DNA from: a bacterium
Lineage (GTDB): Bacteria; Patescibacteriota; Gracilibacteria; UBA4473
DNA: 64,000 nucleotides
NCBI GenBank assembly: GCA_018648585.1
Contig: JABGQW010000016.1
Span: 22,483-86,482, forward strand
Direction: 5' to 3'
In this document: positions 1-10,299 of the stretch, piece after piece
Numbering within the stretch: the first letter of the stretch is position 1
Layout: each line of letters starts with the position of its first letter
Translations under genes and position numbers: made by a program
Notes under the pieces: model-generated
The model's database searches: none
Seen by the model: the letters and a program-made list of their open reading frames with translations, nothing else
Told to the model about the DNA's origin: nothing

Positions 1-1
1 G

Positions 2-949
2 CTGTGCAAACCCGGCGACACAATTCTTGGAATGGATCTCGGACACGGCGGACACTTGACGCACGGACACCCGGTCACGCATTTGGCAAAAATTTTCAAT
101 TTTATTCGGTACAAAATGAAAGATCCGGAAACCGGAGAAATTGATTTTGACGAACTGCGAGAAACCGCGCTCCGCGAAAAACCAAAAATGATTTTGGCGG
201 GATTCTCTGCGTACTCGCGAAACCTGGACTACGCAAAATTTGTGGAAATCGCAAAAGAAGTCGGTGCGATCACCGTGATGGATGCCGCGCACATCGCCGG
301 ACTCATCGCCGGAAAAGCACTGCCAAATCCGTTCGATTTTGGATTCGACGTGATCACGACCACCACGCACAAAACTCTCCGCGGGCCACGCGGCGGAATG
401 ATTTTGGTTCGCGAAAATGCAGACTTCGCAAAAGCGATCGACAAATCAGTCTTTCCTGGACTCCAGGGGGGACCTCACATGCATTTGATCGCGGGAAAGG
501 CTGTGGCGTTCGGCGAAGCGCTGAAACCCGAATTTCAGACGTACGCGCAGCAAATTTTGAAAAACGCAAAAGCGATGGAAAAAGTTTTTCTCGACGCGGA
601 CATCCGACTGCTCGGCGGCGGAACTTCGAATCATTTGTTGCTGGCGGACGTTTTTGGGTCGCTCGGCGTCACTGGAAAAGACGCGCAGTTTGCGCTCGAC
701 GAAGTCGGAATCACGCTCAACATGAATTCGATCGCGGACGATCCGCGCAAACCGCTCGATCCGTCCGGAATCCGATTTGGAACACCGGCGGCGACAACGC
801 GCGGATTTGACGAAAAAGATTGCGCGCGGGTGGCAGAATTGATGATCGAAGTTTTGAAGGATCACGAGAATTCTGATCTGAAAAAACGCGTTCGCGAAGA
901 AATCCGAAAACTCTGTCTCGCACGTCCGATCCCGGAGAGCTTTCTCTGA
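2..949 (+). CDS. glyA: Serine hydroxymethyltransferase (5' truncated by window edge)
   Basis: Frame open from the window edge (LCKPGDTILGMDLGHGGHLTHG); THKTLRGPRGG PLP-lysine motif; LQGGPHMH. Confidence 0.95.
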   Translation: MCKPGDTILGMDLGHGGHLTHGHPVTHLAKIFNFIRYKMKDPETGEIDFDELRETALREKPKMILAGFSAYSRNLDYAKFVEIAKEVGAITVMDAAHIAGLIAGKALPNPFDFGFDVITTTTHKTLRGPRGGMILVRENADFAKAIDKSVFPGLQGGPHMHLIAGKAVAFGEALKPEFQTYAQQILKNAKAMEKVFLDADIRLLGGGTSNHLLLADVFGSLGVTGKDAQFALDEVGITLNMNSIADDPRKPLDPSGIRFGTPAATTRGFDEKDCARVAELMIEVLKDHENSDLKKRVREEIRKLCLARPIPESFL

Positions 950-973
950 TCGACAACTTTATTTTGAAATACG

Positions 974-1004
974 AACAAGTCCCACTCCGGGGCTTGTTTT
1001 TTTT
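974..1004 (+). terminator. Rho-independent terminator after glyA
   Basis: aacaagtcccactccggggcttgtttttttt hairpin plus T-run. Confidence 0.75.
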
Positions 1005-1048
1005 AGAAAGTTCTGGTAAAATGTCCTGATTTATTCGTTTTAAAAAAA

Positions 1049-2869
1049 ATGCAAAATAATCCCATGGAAAACCAACAGCCGTTGCTGGACGCAAATATTC
1101 CTGAAAGCAACGTCACCGAAGAACAAAAACCGTTCGATCAGCTCGTCACCGATTTTGAAGCTGGTGTTGTAAAACCACGAAAGGTTGATGATCGGGTGAC
1201 GGAGATTTTAAAAAACGTCAACCGGGAAAATCTCACCGCGATGGAAAATGCGCAAACCGGTTTGGCGAATTTTTTAGACAAAGTCGGAGTCAAAAATGAC
1301 GGAACTTCCGAAACCATCGAGCTTCGAAAAAAACAAAAAAAAGAACTCCATGAAATGAAGGCTGAATTTGATGCGGAGATTGAAAACGCAAAAGACGAGT
1401 TCGCCCAAGAATGTGAACGAGAAGAAAAGGAATACGCCCTTCTCCAGACAGAATCCAACGCAATGATACAGATGGATGAAAAAGTTTCACACATTGCAAA
1501 TCAACCCACGACGCCTCAAGAAAACGTTTCTGATAACACGGACGAAAACGCCACCATACAGTTGGAGGAAATAGCCATTGACGAAGAAGAGGAAGAAGAA
1601 ATGGAGATTCCTGAAGAAATACAAGCTGAAACAAAAAAAATAGTTCAAACACAAGAAATGGAAAATGAACTTTCTGACGGACTGCTCCAACTCCGCAAAA
1701 ACGGACAGGGTTTTCTCGCAAAACCAGAAAATATTGCGTTGCTCCACGATCTCGGAATTTCAAAAATTCCAACCGACGATTTTGGCGCACGCGGCGGATT
1801 GCAGGCAATCCACGATTTGCAGGCAGCGCTAAACTCAAAATTAAATACCGGGCTCGTGGAAGATGGAATTTTTGGAAATAAAACAAAAAATGCCATTAAA
1901 ACTTATAAAATCGCAATAAATCCTAACGCAGAAGGACCATATCAATACATCGGAGACAACACTGCGCCAGCAGAAAAAACTGAATCATGGAAAATCTTCG
2001 GCGAGCAACCACTGCCCGGACCGGTTATTGAAAACGGCGCCACGGCGCAACCCGCCGAAGTCGCTAATAATGACATTTCTGTTGCCTCGAATTCTGAAAA
2101 CTTAAAGAAGCTGGGAATCGCCATTGATGCACAGGACTGGGATGATGTTAAAAATATTCCAAAAGCAGACCTCAGGGCGGTCTTTAAATTAAAAGAAGGG
2201 TGGCGAACCTGGGTAAACAGAAATCTCTCAGGAAGCTCTGTCGATACGGCGACGTTTCTCGGAACGGGAAATGAAACGGGGTTGCCAATAAGTGAAAATA
2301 TCGATCGGATAAAGACATCTGTTAATCTTGGACCAATTGACATTCGAAGATTTAGTAATTGGGTTAACTCGCCTAAGGGAGATGCTTTCTTAAGTAGCAA
2401 CGCAAAGAATTTAGGCGAATACGTTAAAACTCTCGCGGGAACTGATAAACAAAATACCAGTACTCCGGCAGCAAATAAGGTCCCTGTTTCGGAAAATACT
2501 GCAAGCGAAACACCCGAAGAAAAGAGTGCCGATAACTTAAAGAAGCTCGGAATCGCCATTGATGCTCACGACTGGAAGGATGTTAAAGACATTCCAAGTG
2601 CAGATCTCAAGGCGGCCTTTAAATTAAAAGAAGGGTGGCGAACCTGGGCAAACAGAAATCTCTCAGGAAGCTCTGTCGATACGGCGACGTTTCTCGGAAC
2701 GGGAAATGAAAAAACAGGGCGTGAAGATAGCGATCGGATAAAAACATCTGTTAATCTTGGACCAATTGACATTCGAAGATTTGGTAATTGGGTTAACTCG
2801 CCCAAAGGAGAAGCTTTCTTAAATAGCAACGCAAACACGCTCGAAGAATACGTTAAAACACTCACATGA
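1049..2869 (+). CDS. Hypothetical protein with peptidoglycan-binding-like segment and two near-identical C-terminal repeats
   Basis: 606 aa ORF; LNSKLNTGLVEDGIFGNKTKNAIKTYK resembles PG_binding_1; internal LKKLGIAIDA...EYVKTL duplication. Confidence 0.7.
   Translation: MQNNPMENQQPLLDANIPESNVTEEQKPFDQLVTDFEAGVVKPRKVDDRVTEILKNVNRENLTAMENAQTGLANFLDKVGVKNDGTSETIELRKKQKKELHEMKAEFDAEIENAKDEFAQECEREEKEYALLQTESNAMIQMDEKVSHIANQPTTPQENVSDNTDENATIQLEEIAIDEEEEEEMEIPEEIQAETKKIVQTQEMENELSDGLLQLRKNGQGFLAKPENIALLHDLGISKIPTDDFGARGGLQAIHDLQAALNSKLNTGLVEDGIFGNKTKNAIKTYKIAINPNAEGPYQYIGDNTAPAEKTESWKIFGEQPLPGPVIENGATAQPAEVANNDISVASNSENLKKLGIAIDAQDWDDVKNIPKADLRAVFKLKEGWRTWVNRNLSGSSVDTATFLGTGNETGLPISENIDRIKTSVNLGPIDIRRFSNWVNSPKGDAFLSSNAKNLGEYVKTLAGTDKQNTSTPAANKVPVSENTASETPEEKSADNLKKLGIAIDAHDWKDVKDIPSADLKAAFKLKEGWRTWANRNLSGSSVDTATFLGTGNEKTGREDSDRIKTSVNLGPIDIRRFGNWVNSPKGEAFLNSNANTLEEYVKTLT
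2099..2866 (+). repeat. Intragenic direct duplication (about 335 bp units at about 2099-2434 and 2534-2866)
   Basis: Long near-identical blocks, e.g. aaattaaaagaagggtggcgaacctggg.aaacagaaatctctcaggaagctctgtcgatacggcgacgtttctcggaacgggaaatgaaa. Confidence 0.9.
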
Positions 2870-3054
2870 ACCAAAATAAAATCCTCATCGATGCGCTCCG
2901 AGAATTCCAGAAAACAGTGGAAACTGCGCAAAAAAAATTCCTCGACGGCGTAAAAAGTTCGCTCAAACAGTCGATCAAAGATGTCGAAGGAATCTCACAA
3001 AAACAAGAATCCGAAATTCTCGCGGGGCTTGAATCCGAACTCGACGCGCTCTAA
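2866..3054 (+). CDS. Small hypothetical protein
   Basis: 62 aa ORF overlapping the upstream stop (ATGA), followed by a terminator. Confidence 0.5.
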   Translation: MNQNKILIDALREFQKTVETAQKKFLDGVKSSLKQSIKDVEGISQKQESEILAGLESELDAL

Positions 3055-3089
3055 AAATCGCGAAAATATATTCCAAACCGGAAATACAA

Positions 3090-3114
3090 AAAAAGCCCCG
3101 AATCGGAGCTTTTT
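3090..3114. terminator. Terminator hairpin (possibly bidirectional)
   Basis: aaaaagccccgaatcggagcttttt between convergent genes. Confidence 0.7.
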
Positions 3115-3156
3115 CTTTTTTTTCTCTAAACTTTCAACTCTAAACTATTCACTAAT

Positions 3157-3729
3157 TTAGTATCGCGCCAAGTGCGCAAATGCTTTGTTTGACTGTGCCA
3201 TTTTGTGCACTTCCATTTTTTTGTTGAACGCGAAACCCTGTTCGCTCGCCGCATCCAGCAATTCGCCCGCCAACCGACGGTACATTGGTTGTCCTTTTTT
3301 GCTGCGCGCGCCCGCAAGGATCCAACGCAACGGAAGACTTTCTTGTCGTTTTGGCGTAACCTCGATCGGAATCTGATAAATCGAACCTCCCACGCGACGC
3401 GGTTTTACTTCCATCGTTGGGGTTGCATTTTGCAACGCTTTTTCCAGCGCTTTCAGCGGATCTTTTTCTCCGCGACGATGCATTTCTTCAAAAGTATCAC
3501 GCAAAACACGACGCGCAATGGTTTTCTTTCCCGATCGCATCAACATGTTCACCAGTTTTGCCTGGAGCGGATCTTGTTCCGAAAAAGGGTTGTTGAATTT
3601 TTTATCCTTTTTGTCCTCGTTTTTCGGTTTTTCCTCTTTTTCGACTTTCGTTTTTTTGACGGCCGGAGACGGTTTTTCTGAGTTTTTAGAGGCGGCCCCA
3701 GTTGCCGCTACTTTTTTTTCGTCTGTCAT
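3157..3729 (-). CDS. rpsG: 30S ribosomal protein S7 with Lys-rich N-terminal extension
   Basis: LVNMLMRSGKKTIARRVL, RRVGGSIYQIPIEVTPKRQESLPLRWI, YRRLAGELLDAA. Confidence 0.95.
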   Translation of the reverse strand: MTDEKKVAATGAASKNSEKPSPAVKKTKVEKEEKPKNEDKKDKKFNNPFSEQDPLQAKLVNMLMRSGKKTIARRVLRDTFEEMHRRGEKDPLKALEKALQNATPTMEVKPRRVGGSIYQIPIEVTPKRQESLPLRWILAGARSKKGQPMYRRLAGELLDAASEQGFAFNKKMEVHKMAQSNKAFAHLARY

Positions 3730-3741
3730 TTTAAAATAAAA

Positions 3742-4158
3742 TTATTTTTTCTTCGGTCGTTTTGCGCCGTACCGCGAGCGCGCCTGTCGTCGGTCACTGA
3801 CTCCGTCAGCATCCAGCGTCCCCCGGACAATGTGATATCGCACTCCAACAAGATCTTTGACGCGTCCGCCGCGAACCATCACAACCGAGTGTTCTTGCAG
3901 GTTGTGCCCCTCTCCCATGATGTACGCATTGACTTCTTGTCCGTTGGTCAGCCGCACGCGCGCAATTTTTCGAAGCGCGGAGTTTGGTTTTTTCGGTGTC
4001 ATTGTCGTGACCTTGATGCACACACCACGACGCTGTGGCGAAGCAAGCATTTTCGTTGTATTTTTAAGGCTATTTGCCAAAATATTCACCGCGGGAGATT
4101 TTGACTTCCGCTTTTGTTGTTGTCGCGATTTGCGAACGAGTTGGTTGATCGTAGGCAT
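3742..4158 (-). CDS. rpsL: 30S ribosomal protein S12
   Basis: [39 protein letters not shown]. Confidence 0.97.
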   Translation of the reverse strand: MPTINQLVRKSRQQQKRKSKSPAVNILANSLKNTTKMLASPQRRGVCIKVTTMTPKKPNSALRKIARVRLTNGQEVNAYIMGEGHNLQEHSVVMVRGGRVKDLVGVRYHIVRGTLDADGVSDRRQARSRYGAKRPKKK

Positions 4159-4173
4159 GAAATTAGAATTATT

Positions 4174-7100
4174 TTAGTGACTTTCGGCAACACTGGCCTG
4201 TGGCTTTTTGGGACGATTGAACGACGCATATCCTGTCCCCGCCGGAATAAGCCGGCCGATGATAACGTTTTCTTTTAGTCCGTCAAGCGTATCTCGACGA
4301 CGCTCCACCGCAGCATTGACAAGTACGCGAACCGTTTCTTGAAACGATGCCGCACTCAGCCAAGAATCCGTCCAGAGCGCGATGCGCGTCAATCCCAACA
4401 AAAGTCGTTCCGAACGAATTGTTCGTTTTTTTGCTTTTGCCAGTTTTTTATTTTCTGCGTAATATTCAATATAATCTCGGACCTCGCCCGCGAGCCAATC
4501 CGAGTCGCCCGCGTCGATCACTCGAATTTTCGACGCCATTTGTTTGACAATAATTTCGATGTGTTTTTCTGAAATATCCTGTCCCTGCGACGCGTAAATC
4601 TGCTGCACTTCGTACAGAATATATTCCTGCACCCGCTCGACAGTCGTCAATTCCATAAGTTTTCGTAAATCCAAGTGTCCAAGCGTCAGCGGCGTTCCTT
4701 TTTCCACGATCGAACCATCTTTGACTTTTGGCGTCATTCTCGCGGAAATTGTGTACGATTTTTTCGCGGCCTCACTTTGGCGAATTACGATCGCCTCGTT
4801 GTCCGCAGAAACAACTGTTCCTGAGCAGCGAGATTTTACCGTTGCTTTTTCTTCTGTTGAGCGAGCAATAATTTGTTTTTCTTTCACGGCGTCGCCTTTT
4901 TTTACTGATGGCTCAAAATCGTAGCCCAAAACGTGTTTTTCGTCTGCGGGTTTGTCTGCCTGAATTGTAATTTTTGTGTCGTTTTTTCCTTTTTTGATAG
5001 AAACTTTTCCCGTAATTTCCGCGAGTTCTGCGGGCATCGACGGCGATCGCGCTTCGAAAAGTTCTTCAACTCGCGTCAATCCCTGTGTGATCGTCGCCCC
5101 CTCTGTCGCAACGCCTCCCATGTGAAATGTTCGCATCGTCAACTGCGTTCCCGGTTCTCCAATTGATTGCGCCGCGATAATTCCCACGGGCGTTCCTTTT
5201 TCGACGAGAAGACTTTTTCCCAGGTCGTACCCGTAACAATGCTGACACACTCCGTCGCGCGTTTGGCAGTACATCACCGATCGAATTTCAATTTCTGCTA
5301 CTTGGTTTTCTCGAATCACTTCAATTTCTTCAGGACCGATCAATGTGTCTTTTTTGAAAATAACTTTTTTTCCTTTTTTCACTTCTGAGTGCGTAAATCG
5401 ACCGTACACACGGCGCTCAAAGTCCATTCCCAGTTCGATGGAATTTTCTCGCGTCACCAATTTTCCGTACTCGGTGTGACAATCTTCCTCGTGCACCACA
5501 ACGTTTTGGACGCTGTCGACAAGTCGTCGTGTCAAATATCCCGCTTCGGCCGTTTTCAACGCCGTGTCTGATTTTCCTTTTCGTCCTCCGTGCGTCGCAA
5601 TAAAATATTCCAAAATTGTAAATCCACGCTTCAAGTTCGAACGAATTGGCAACTCAATCGTGCGTCCAGACGGACTCGCCACCAATCCTTTCATTCCTGA
5701 AATCTGGGTGACCTGTCCCCAGTTTCCACGCGCACCAGAATCAATCTGGTAAAAAATATCGTTTTCTTTGTCGTACTCGTGGATCATTTCGTCCGTCACT
5801 TCTGATTTTACGCGCGACCAAATTTTAATTGTGTTGTTGTATCTTTCTTCGTCCGTGATCAATCCGTGTCGATATTGTGAATTAATATGATTGACGATTT
5901 GATTCGCGTCTTCGATAATTTTTTCTCGTGAAGGAGATTCGTGAAAATCAAACACGGAAATCGAAATTCCTGATTTTGTGGCGTATTTAAATCCAAGATC
6001 TTTGATCGCGTCCGCAAGTTGTGCGGTCGTGTCAATTCCCAGGTCGGTGTAACATTGCGCCAACATTTGGCTCAGTTCTTTTTTTCCAAAAGATGCGTTT
6101 TGATATCCCAGTTCGTCTGGAATTATTTGATTGAAAATCATTCGACCAATCGAGGCTTCCAAGATTCCCCATTTTTCTGTTCGAATTTTAATTTTTGCTT
6201 GCAAGTGGATGTGTCCCGATTCGTAGGCAAAAATTGCATCAGATTCTGTCGGGAACGCGTTTCCTTCGCCTTTTTTTCCGTCAAAAACCTGTGTCAAAAA
6301 GTAACACCCCAAAACCATGTCTTGACTTGGATTGATGATCGGATCACCGGACGACGGTTTCAAAAGATTTTTTGCCGAACACATAATTTCGCGTGCTTCG
6401 GTTTGCGCTTTTTCAGAAAGTGGTAAATACACCGCCATCTGATCTCCATCGAAATCCGCGTTGTACGCGGCACACACGAGCGGATGCAAACGAATTGCTT
6501 TTCCTTCGACAAGTTGCGGTCGAAACGCCTGAATTCCAAGTCGGTGCAGCGTTGGTGCGCGATTCAAAAGAACGTATTTATTTTTGATCACTTCGTCCAA
6601 AATATCCCACACAACTTTTTCTCCGTCGCGAATTAATTTTTCTGCAGATTTTGCGTTGTACGCAAGCTCAAACTCAATGAGTTTCGAAATCACGAACGGT
6701 TTGAAAAGTTCGAGCGTAATTTTTTTTGGCAATCCGCACTGGTCCAATTTCAAATTTGGTCCCACTGCGATCACGGACCGGCCAGAATAATCGACACGTT
6801 TTCCCAAAAGATTTTGGCGGAATCGCCCTTGTTTTCCTTTGAGCATATCCGACAGCGATTTCAATTTTCGACGCTGCGAATAATTCATTCCCGATCGCGT
6901 GCTGCGCGATGAATTCGAAATCAAAATATCAACCGCTTCTTGTAGCATTCGTTTTTCGTTGCGGCAAATAATTTCTGGCGCCCCGAGCTGAATTAATTTT
7001 TTCAAACGCGCGTTTCGGTTGATTACGCGTCGATACAAATCATTTAAATCTGATGTTGCAAATCGGCCTCCGTCCAGCTGAACCATTGGTCGCAAATCCG

Positions 7101-8040
7101 GAGAAATCACCGGAATCACGGTCAAAACCATCCACTCTGGTTTTATTTTATTCCGCATAAACGAGCTGATCAATTTCAATCGTTTCACGGCTTTTTTCTG
7201 TTTTTGTCCGGAAGAATTTTTAATTTCCGCTTCCAATTCCACCGCAAGTTTTTTGAGATCTGTTTTTTGAATAATTTCTCGAATCGCATCCGCCCCAATT
7301 CCAGCACGAAAAATGTGTCCAAATTTCATCGAAATATTTCGGTATCCCAACTCTGTTAAAATTTCTCCAATATTTATTGATTTCAATTCGTCGCGCGCTG
7401 CTTTGTAATTTTCATTTGTTTGCTCCACTTTTTCCACCAAACTTTCTTCAAGTTTTTTGAAATCGTCTTCCGTCATTTCTTCTTTTTTCACGGCAGATTT
7501 CGCCGCTTTTAAACTCTGATCCGTTTCTTCTTTTAATTTATCAATTATTTTTTTGTATTCTTGTTCGAGTCGCAAAATTTCTTCTTCTTTTCCTTTTAAA
7601 TCCACATCAACAACCACGTACGCTGCAAAATAAATTACCAGTTCTAATTTTTTCACAGGTAAATTCAAAAAAAGTCCAATTTTTGACGGCGTTGAAAATA
7701 AAAACCACGGATGCGTCACAGGAACCGCAAGTTTTATGTGTCCCATTCGTTCTCGACGAACAGATGATCGCGTGACTTCGACGCCACATTTTTCACACAC
7801 AATTCCTTTGTATCGAATGCGTTTATATTTTCCGCACGCACATTCCCAATTTTTTACCGGACCAAAAATTTTCTCACAAAAAAGACCATCTGGTTCTGGT
7901 TTTTGTGTTCGATAATTAATTGTTTCTGGTTTTGTAATTTCTCCATGCGACCAGCTCAAAATATCCTCTGGCGAGGCAATTGAGATGGAGATGGAGTCAA
8001 AGAGAATCTGGGTTTGTGGCGCTCTTTTGACTTCACTCAT
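4174..8040 (-). CDS. rpoC: DNA-directed RNA polymerase subunit beta'
   Basis: 1288 aa; [16 protein letters not shown] catalytic motif; zinc-binding [23 protein letters not shown]. Confidence 0.98.
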   Translation of the reverse strand: MSEVKRAPQTQILFDSISISIASPEDILSWSHGEITKPETINYRTQKPEPDGLFCEKIFGPVKNWECACGKYKRIRYKGIVCEKCGVEVTRSSVRRERMGHIKLAVPVTHPWFLFSTPSKIGLFLNLPVKKLELVIYFAAYVVVDVDLKGKEEEILRLEQEYKKIIDKLKEETDQSLKAAKSAVKKEEMTEDDFKKLEESLVEKVEQTNENYKAARDELKSINIGEILTELGYRNISMKFGHIFRAGIGADAIREIIQKTDLKKLAVELEAEIKNSSGQKQKKAVKRLKLISSFMRNKIKPEWMVLTVIPVISPDLRPMVQLDGGRFATSDLNDLYRRVINRNARLKKLIQLGAPEIICRNEKRMLQEAVDILISNSSRSTRSGMNYSQRRKLKSLSDMLKGKQGRFRQNLLGKRVDYSGRSVIAVGPNLKLDQCGLPKKITLELFKPFVISKLIEFELAYNAKSAEKLIRDGEKVVWDILDEVIKNKYVLLNRAPTLHRLGIQAFRPQLVEGKAIRLHPLVCAAYNADFDGDQMAVYLPLSEKAQTEAREIMCSAKNLLKPSSGDPIINPSQDMVLGCYFLTQVFDGKKGEGNAFPTESDAIFAYESGHIHLQAKIKIRTEKWGILEASIGRMIFNQIIPDELGYQNASFGKKELSQMLAQCYTDLGIDTTAQLADAIKDLGFKYATKSGISISVFDFHESPSREKIIEDANQIVNHINSQYRHGLITDEERYNNTIKIWSRVKSEVTDEMIHEYDKENDIFYQIDSGARGNWGQVTQISGMKGLVASPSGRTIELPIRSNLKRGFTILEYFIATHGGRKGKSDTALKTAEAGYLTRRLVDSVQNVVVHEEDCHTEYGKLVTRENSIELGMDFERRVYGRFTHSEVKKGKKVIFKKDTLIGPEEIEVIRENQVAEIEIRSVMYCQTRDGVCQHCYGYDLGKSLLVEKGTPVGIIAAQSIGEPGTQLTMRTFHMGGVATEGATITQGLTRVEELFEARSPSMPAELAEITGKVSIKKGKNDTKITIQADKPADEKHVLGYDFEPSVKKGDAVKEKQIIARSTEEKATVKSRCSGTVVSADNEAIVIRQSEAAKKSYTISARMTPKVKDGSIVEKGTPLTLGHLDLRKLMELTTVERVQEYILYEVQQIYASQGQDISEKHIEIIVKQMASKIRVIDAGDSDWLAGEVRDYIEYYAENKKLAKAKKRTIRSERLLLGLTRIALWTDSWLSAASFQETVRVLVNAAVERRRDTLDGLKENVIIGRLIPAGTGYASFNRPKKPQASVAESH

Positions 8041-8555
8041 GTGATGGGTGGGAAAAAGACTGAGAAACAGAATTTGGACACAAAATCAACGATTTTCTGC
8101 CAAAAAGCCACGCGATTTTATGAATTTTTTTGATTGAGTCAATTTTATTTTTTACTTTTTTTTTCTCCACCATTTTTAACTTTTTATATTTAGAATTTAT
8201 AGTTTTAAAAATTAATATTTCGTAGTGAGAAAAAGTGGAAACGAATTTCTCGATGAAGTGAGTGTTTTTGCGACTTATTTGAAATAAATTTTTAAGCGGA
8301 AAACAGACTGAGTAATAAATTTTCTACTCATTTTTTAATTAATAAAACCAGGGAATTTTGTGGCGAAATTTTTTCGTTTAAAAAACAAACTTTTTTGGTG
8401 CAAAACTTTCGGAAAACCGGTGCAAAAAAATTCATTTCATGGTGAAAAAGTTTTTTGAGCAATCTTTTCGCATTTTTGGAATAATTTTTTTCTAAAAATT
8501 TATGGAGGAAAAGAATTTTTTCATCGCGCAAAAGAATTGGAAAAGTTGTTGAAAA

Positions 8556-9752
8556 CTATTTGAAAACCTCTCCTGGTGCGACAAATCCAGAGTTTGAAAT
8601 TGTGCGTCCAGGCATGATTTTTGCGCCACTTCCGATCTGTGTACCCGCGCCAACAATAGCTCCGAGTTTTTCTCGTCCAGAATCTAAAACTTCGTCTTTT
8701 ATTTTCACTTTTACATTTTTGTGATCGAGTCTGAGATTTGTCGTGCAACTGAATGCGCCAAAATTTACATTTTCGTCCACGATTGAGTCGCCGACGTACG
8801 CGATGTGTGTTGAAACTTTTTTTGCGAGAAAACTGCGCGCAATTTCTGAGTTGAAACCCACAACACAATTTTCACCGATGATCGAGCCACGCACGAGCGA
8901 TCCAGTGCCAATGATCGCATTTTTTCCGACGAAACACGGACCAGAAATTACCACATTGTCGGTAATTTTCGCTCCCGCAGAAATGTAAATTTTTTCTCCG
9001 CGCAATCGTGCGGTGTCGGCGACTTCGGCGGATTCGTCGACAAAATTTTCGGGTAATTTTTCCAGCCAAAATTCCATCATTTCTAAAACGTGGTGCGGAA
9101 ATTTCACGGCGCACCAGTTGCCAGAATATTCGACGGCGGTAAAATTTTTCTGTTGAAAAAGTTCGTGCAGCGCGCGTTCGTACGCGTCTGGATTCTGAAA
9201 GTTCTGCTGTTTTAAAAGTTTTTGCAATTCATTCGCATCTCGGAAAAAATGTGCCACGATGTTCACCAAATTCGACGGCTCATTTCCCGCGCCCGGCTTC
9301 TCGACGATTGTGGTGATTTTTTTGCGATCAGTTTGCAAATATCCACCGGGAAAATATTTCTCCACTTTTTTCGCTAAAATTGCGCCGTCGGCAGATCGTC
9401 CCTCAAAAACCATTTTTTCATAAATTTTCGGATCAACGGCGTCGTTTCCACCGAGAAGAAAGACCTCGCCCGCGCCGCATTTTTCCAATCCAGCGAGAAC
9501 TCCGCCCGCCATTCCGTCGTCGGGATTCGGCTGCTCGACGATCGTTGCTGGGAATTTGAATTTTTGCAAAACACTCGCAATTTCTCCGGCGTTGTGCTTT
9601 CCGGCGACAACGATGAAATTTTCCAGTCCGCCCGCGGCAGCATTTTTCAATAATTTCACGATCAGCGGTTCGCCGCAAAATTCGAGAAAATTTTTATCTC
9701 CGATCGGATCCATCCGAGTGCTGCGTCCGGCGGCGAGAAAAATTGTTTTCAT
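8556..9752 (-). CDS. Sugar-phosphate nucleotidylyltransferase with left-handed beta-helix (GlmU-like)
   Basis: MKTIFLAAGRSTRMDPIGDK NTP-binding signature; C-terminal hexapeptide-repeat region. Confidence 0.8.
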   Translation of the reverse strand: MKTIFLAAGRSTRMDPIGDKNFLEFCGEPLIVKLLKNAAAGGLENFIVVAGKHNAGEIASVLQKFKFPATIVEQPNPDDGMAGGVLAGLEKCGAGEVFLLGGNDAVDPKIYEKMVFEGRSADGAILAKKVEKYFPGGYLQTDRKKITTIVEKPGAGNEPSNLVNIVAHFFRDANELQKLLKQQNFQNPDAYERALHELFQQKNFTAVEYSGNWCAVKFPHHVLEMMEFWLEKLPENFVDESAEVADTARLRGEKIYISAGAKITDNVVISGPCFVGKNAIIGTGSLVRGSIIGENCVVGFNSEIARSFLAKKVSTHIAYVGDSIVDENVNFGAFSCTTNLRLDHKNVKVKIKDEVLDSGREKLGAIVGAGTQIGSGAKIMPGRTISNSGFVAPGEVFK

Positions 9753-10279
9753 GAAATTTTTTCAATTTTAAATCCGGAATTTTCTCCATCCTCGAGAAAA
9801 TCAATGACACAATTTTTCAAATGGCGCAACGTCGCGGCGGACAAAAATAATTTCACGTCGCACGATTTCAAAACCGAATCGCCCGGTTCTGGTTTTTCCA
9901 AAAAATCCAAAAAGTAGCTCACCTCCTCGCTTCCGGGCGGAAAAAGTGCTTCAATTTTAAATCCAGAATTTTCTTGTCCGGCGGTTTTTTGAAATTCAAA
10001 AACTTTTTCTGCGGCAAGTTTTGTGAGCTCGGGATTTTTTTTGGGCGCAAAAATTTTCAAATCGTCCGCGGCTTCGTTCAAATCCTGCAGCACGTTTTTC
10101 AAATCTTTCTCCGACATTCCGTGTCCGGCGATTCCGTCGGCGAGCGTTTCAAAATTTCCAATCGCGCAGCCGGCGCAGGCCAGCCCGTGTGCGGAGAGAA
10201 TTTCTGCGGCTTCGGGCATTTTTTCCAAAATTTCTGCCACGGTTTCGGTTCCAAAAAATTTTTGTGCAGCGCTTGTCAT
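9749..10279 (-). CDS. DUF1858 domain fused to a cysteine-less HesB/IscA-like domain
   Basis: TVAEILEKMPEAAEILSAHGLACAGCAIGNFETL (DUF1858); LTKLAAEKV...FLDFLEKPEPGDSVL...VIDFLEDGENSGFKIEK (A-type carrier-like pattern). Confidence 0.6.
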   Translation of the reverse strand: MTSAAQKFFGTETVAEILEKMPEAAEILSAHGLACAGCAIGNFETLADGIAGHGMSEKDLKNVLQDLNEAADDLKIFAPKKNPELTKLAAEKVFEFQKTAGQENSGFKIEALFPPGSEEVSYFLDFLEKPEPGDSVLKSCDVKLFLSAATLRHLKNCVIDFLEDGENSGFKIEKIS

Positions 10280-10299
10280 CGGCCGGATTTTAGGGGAAA

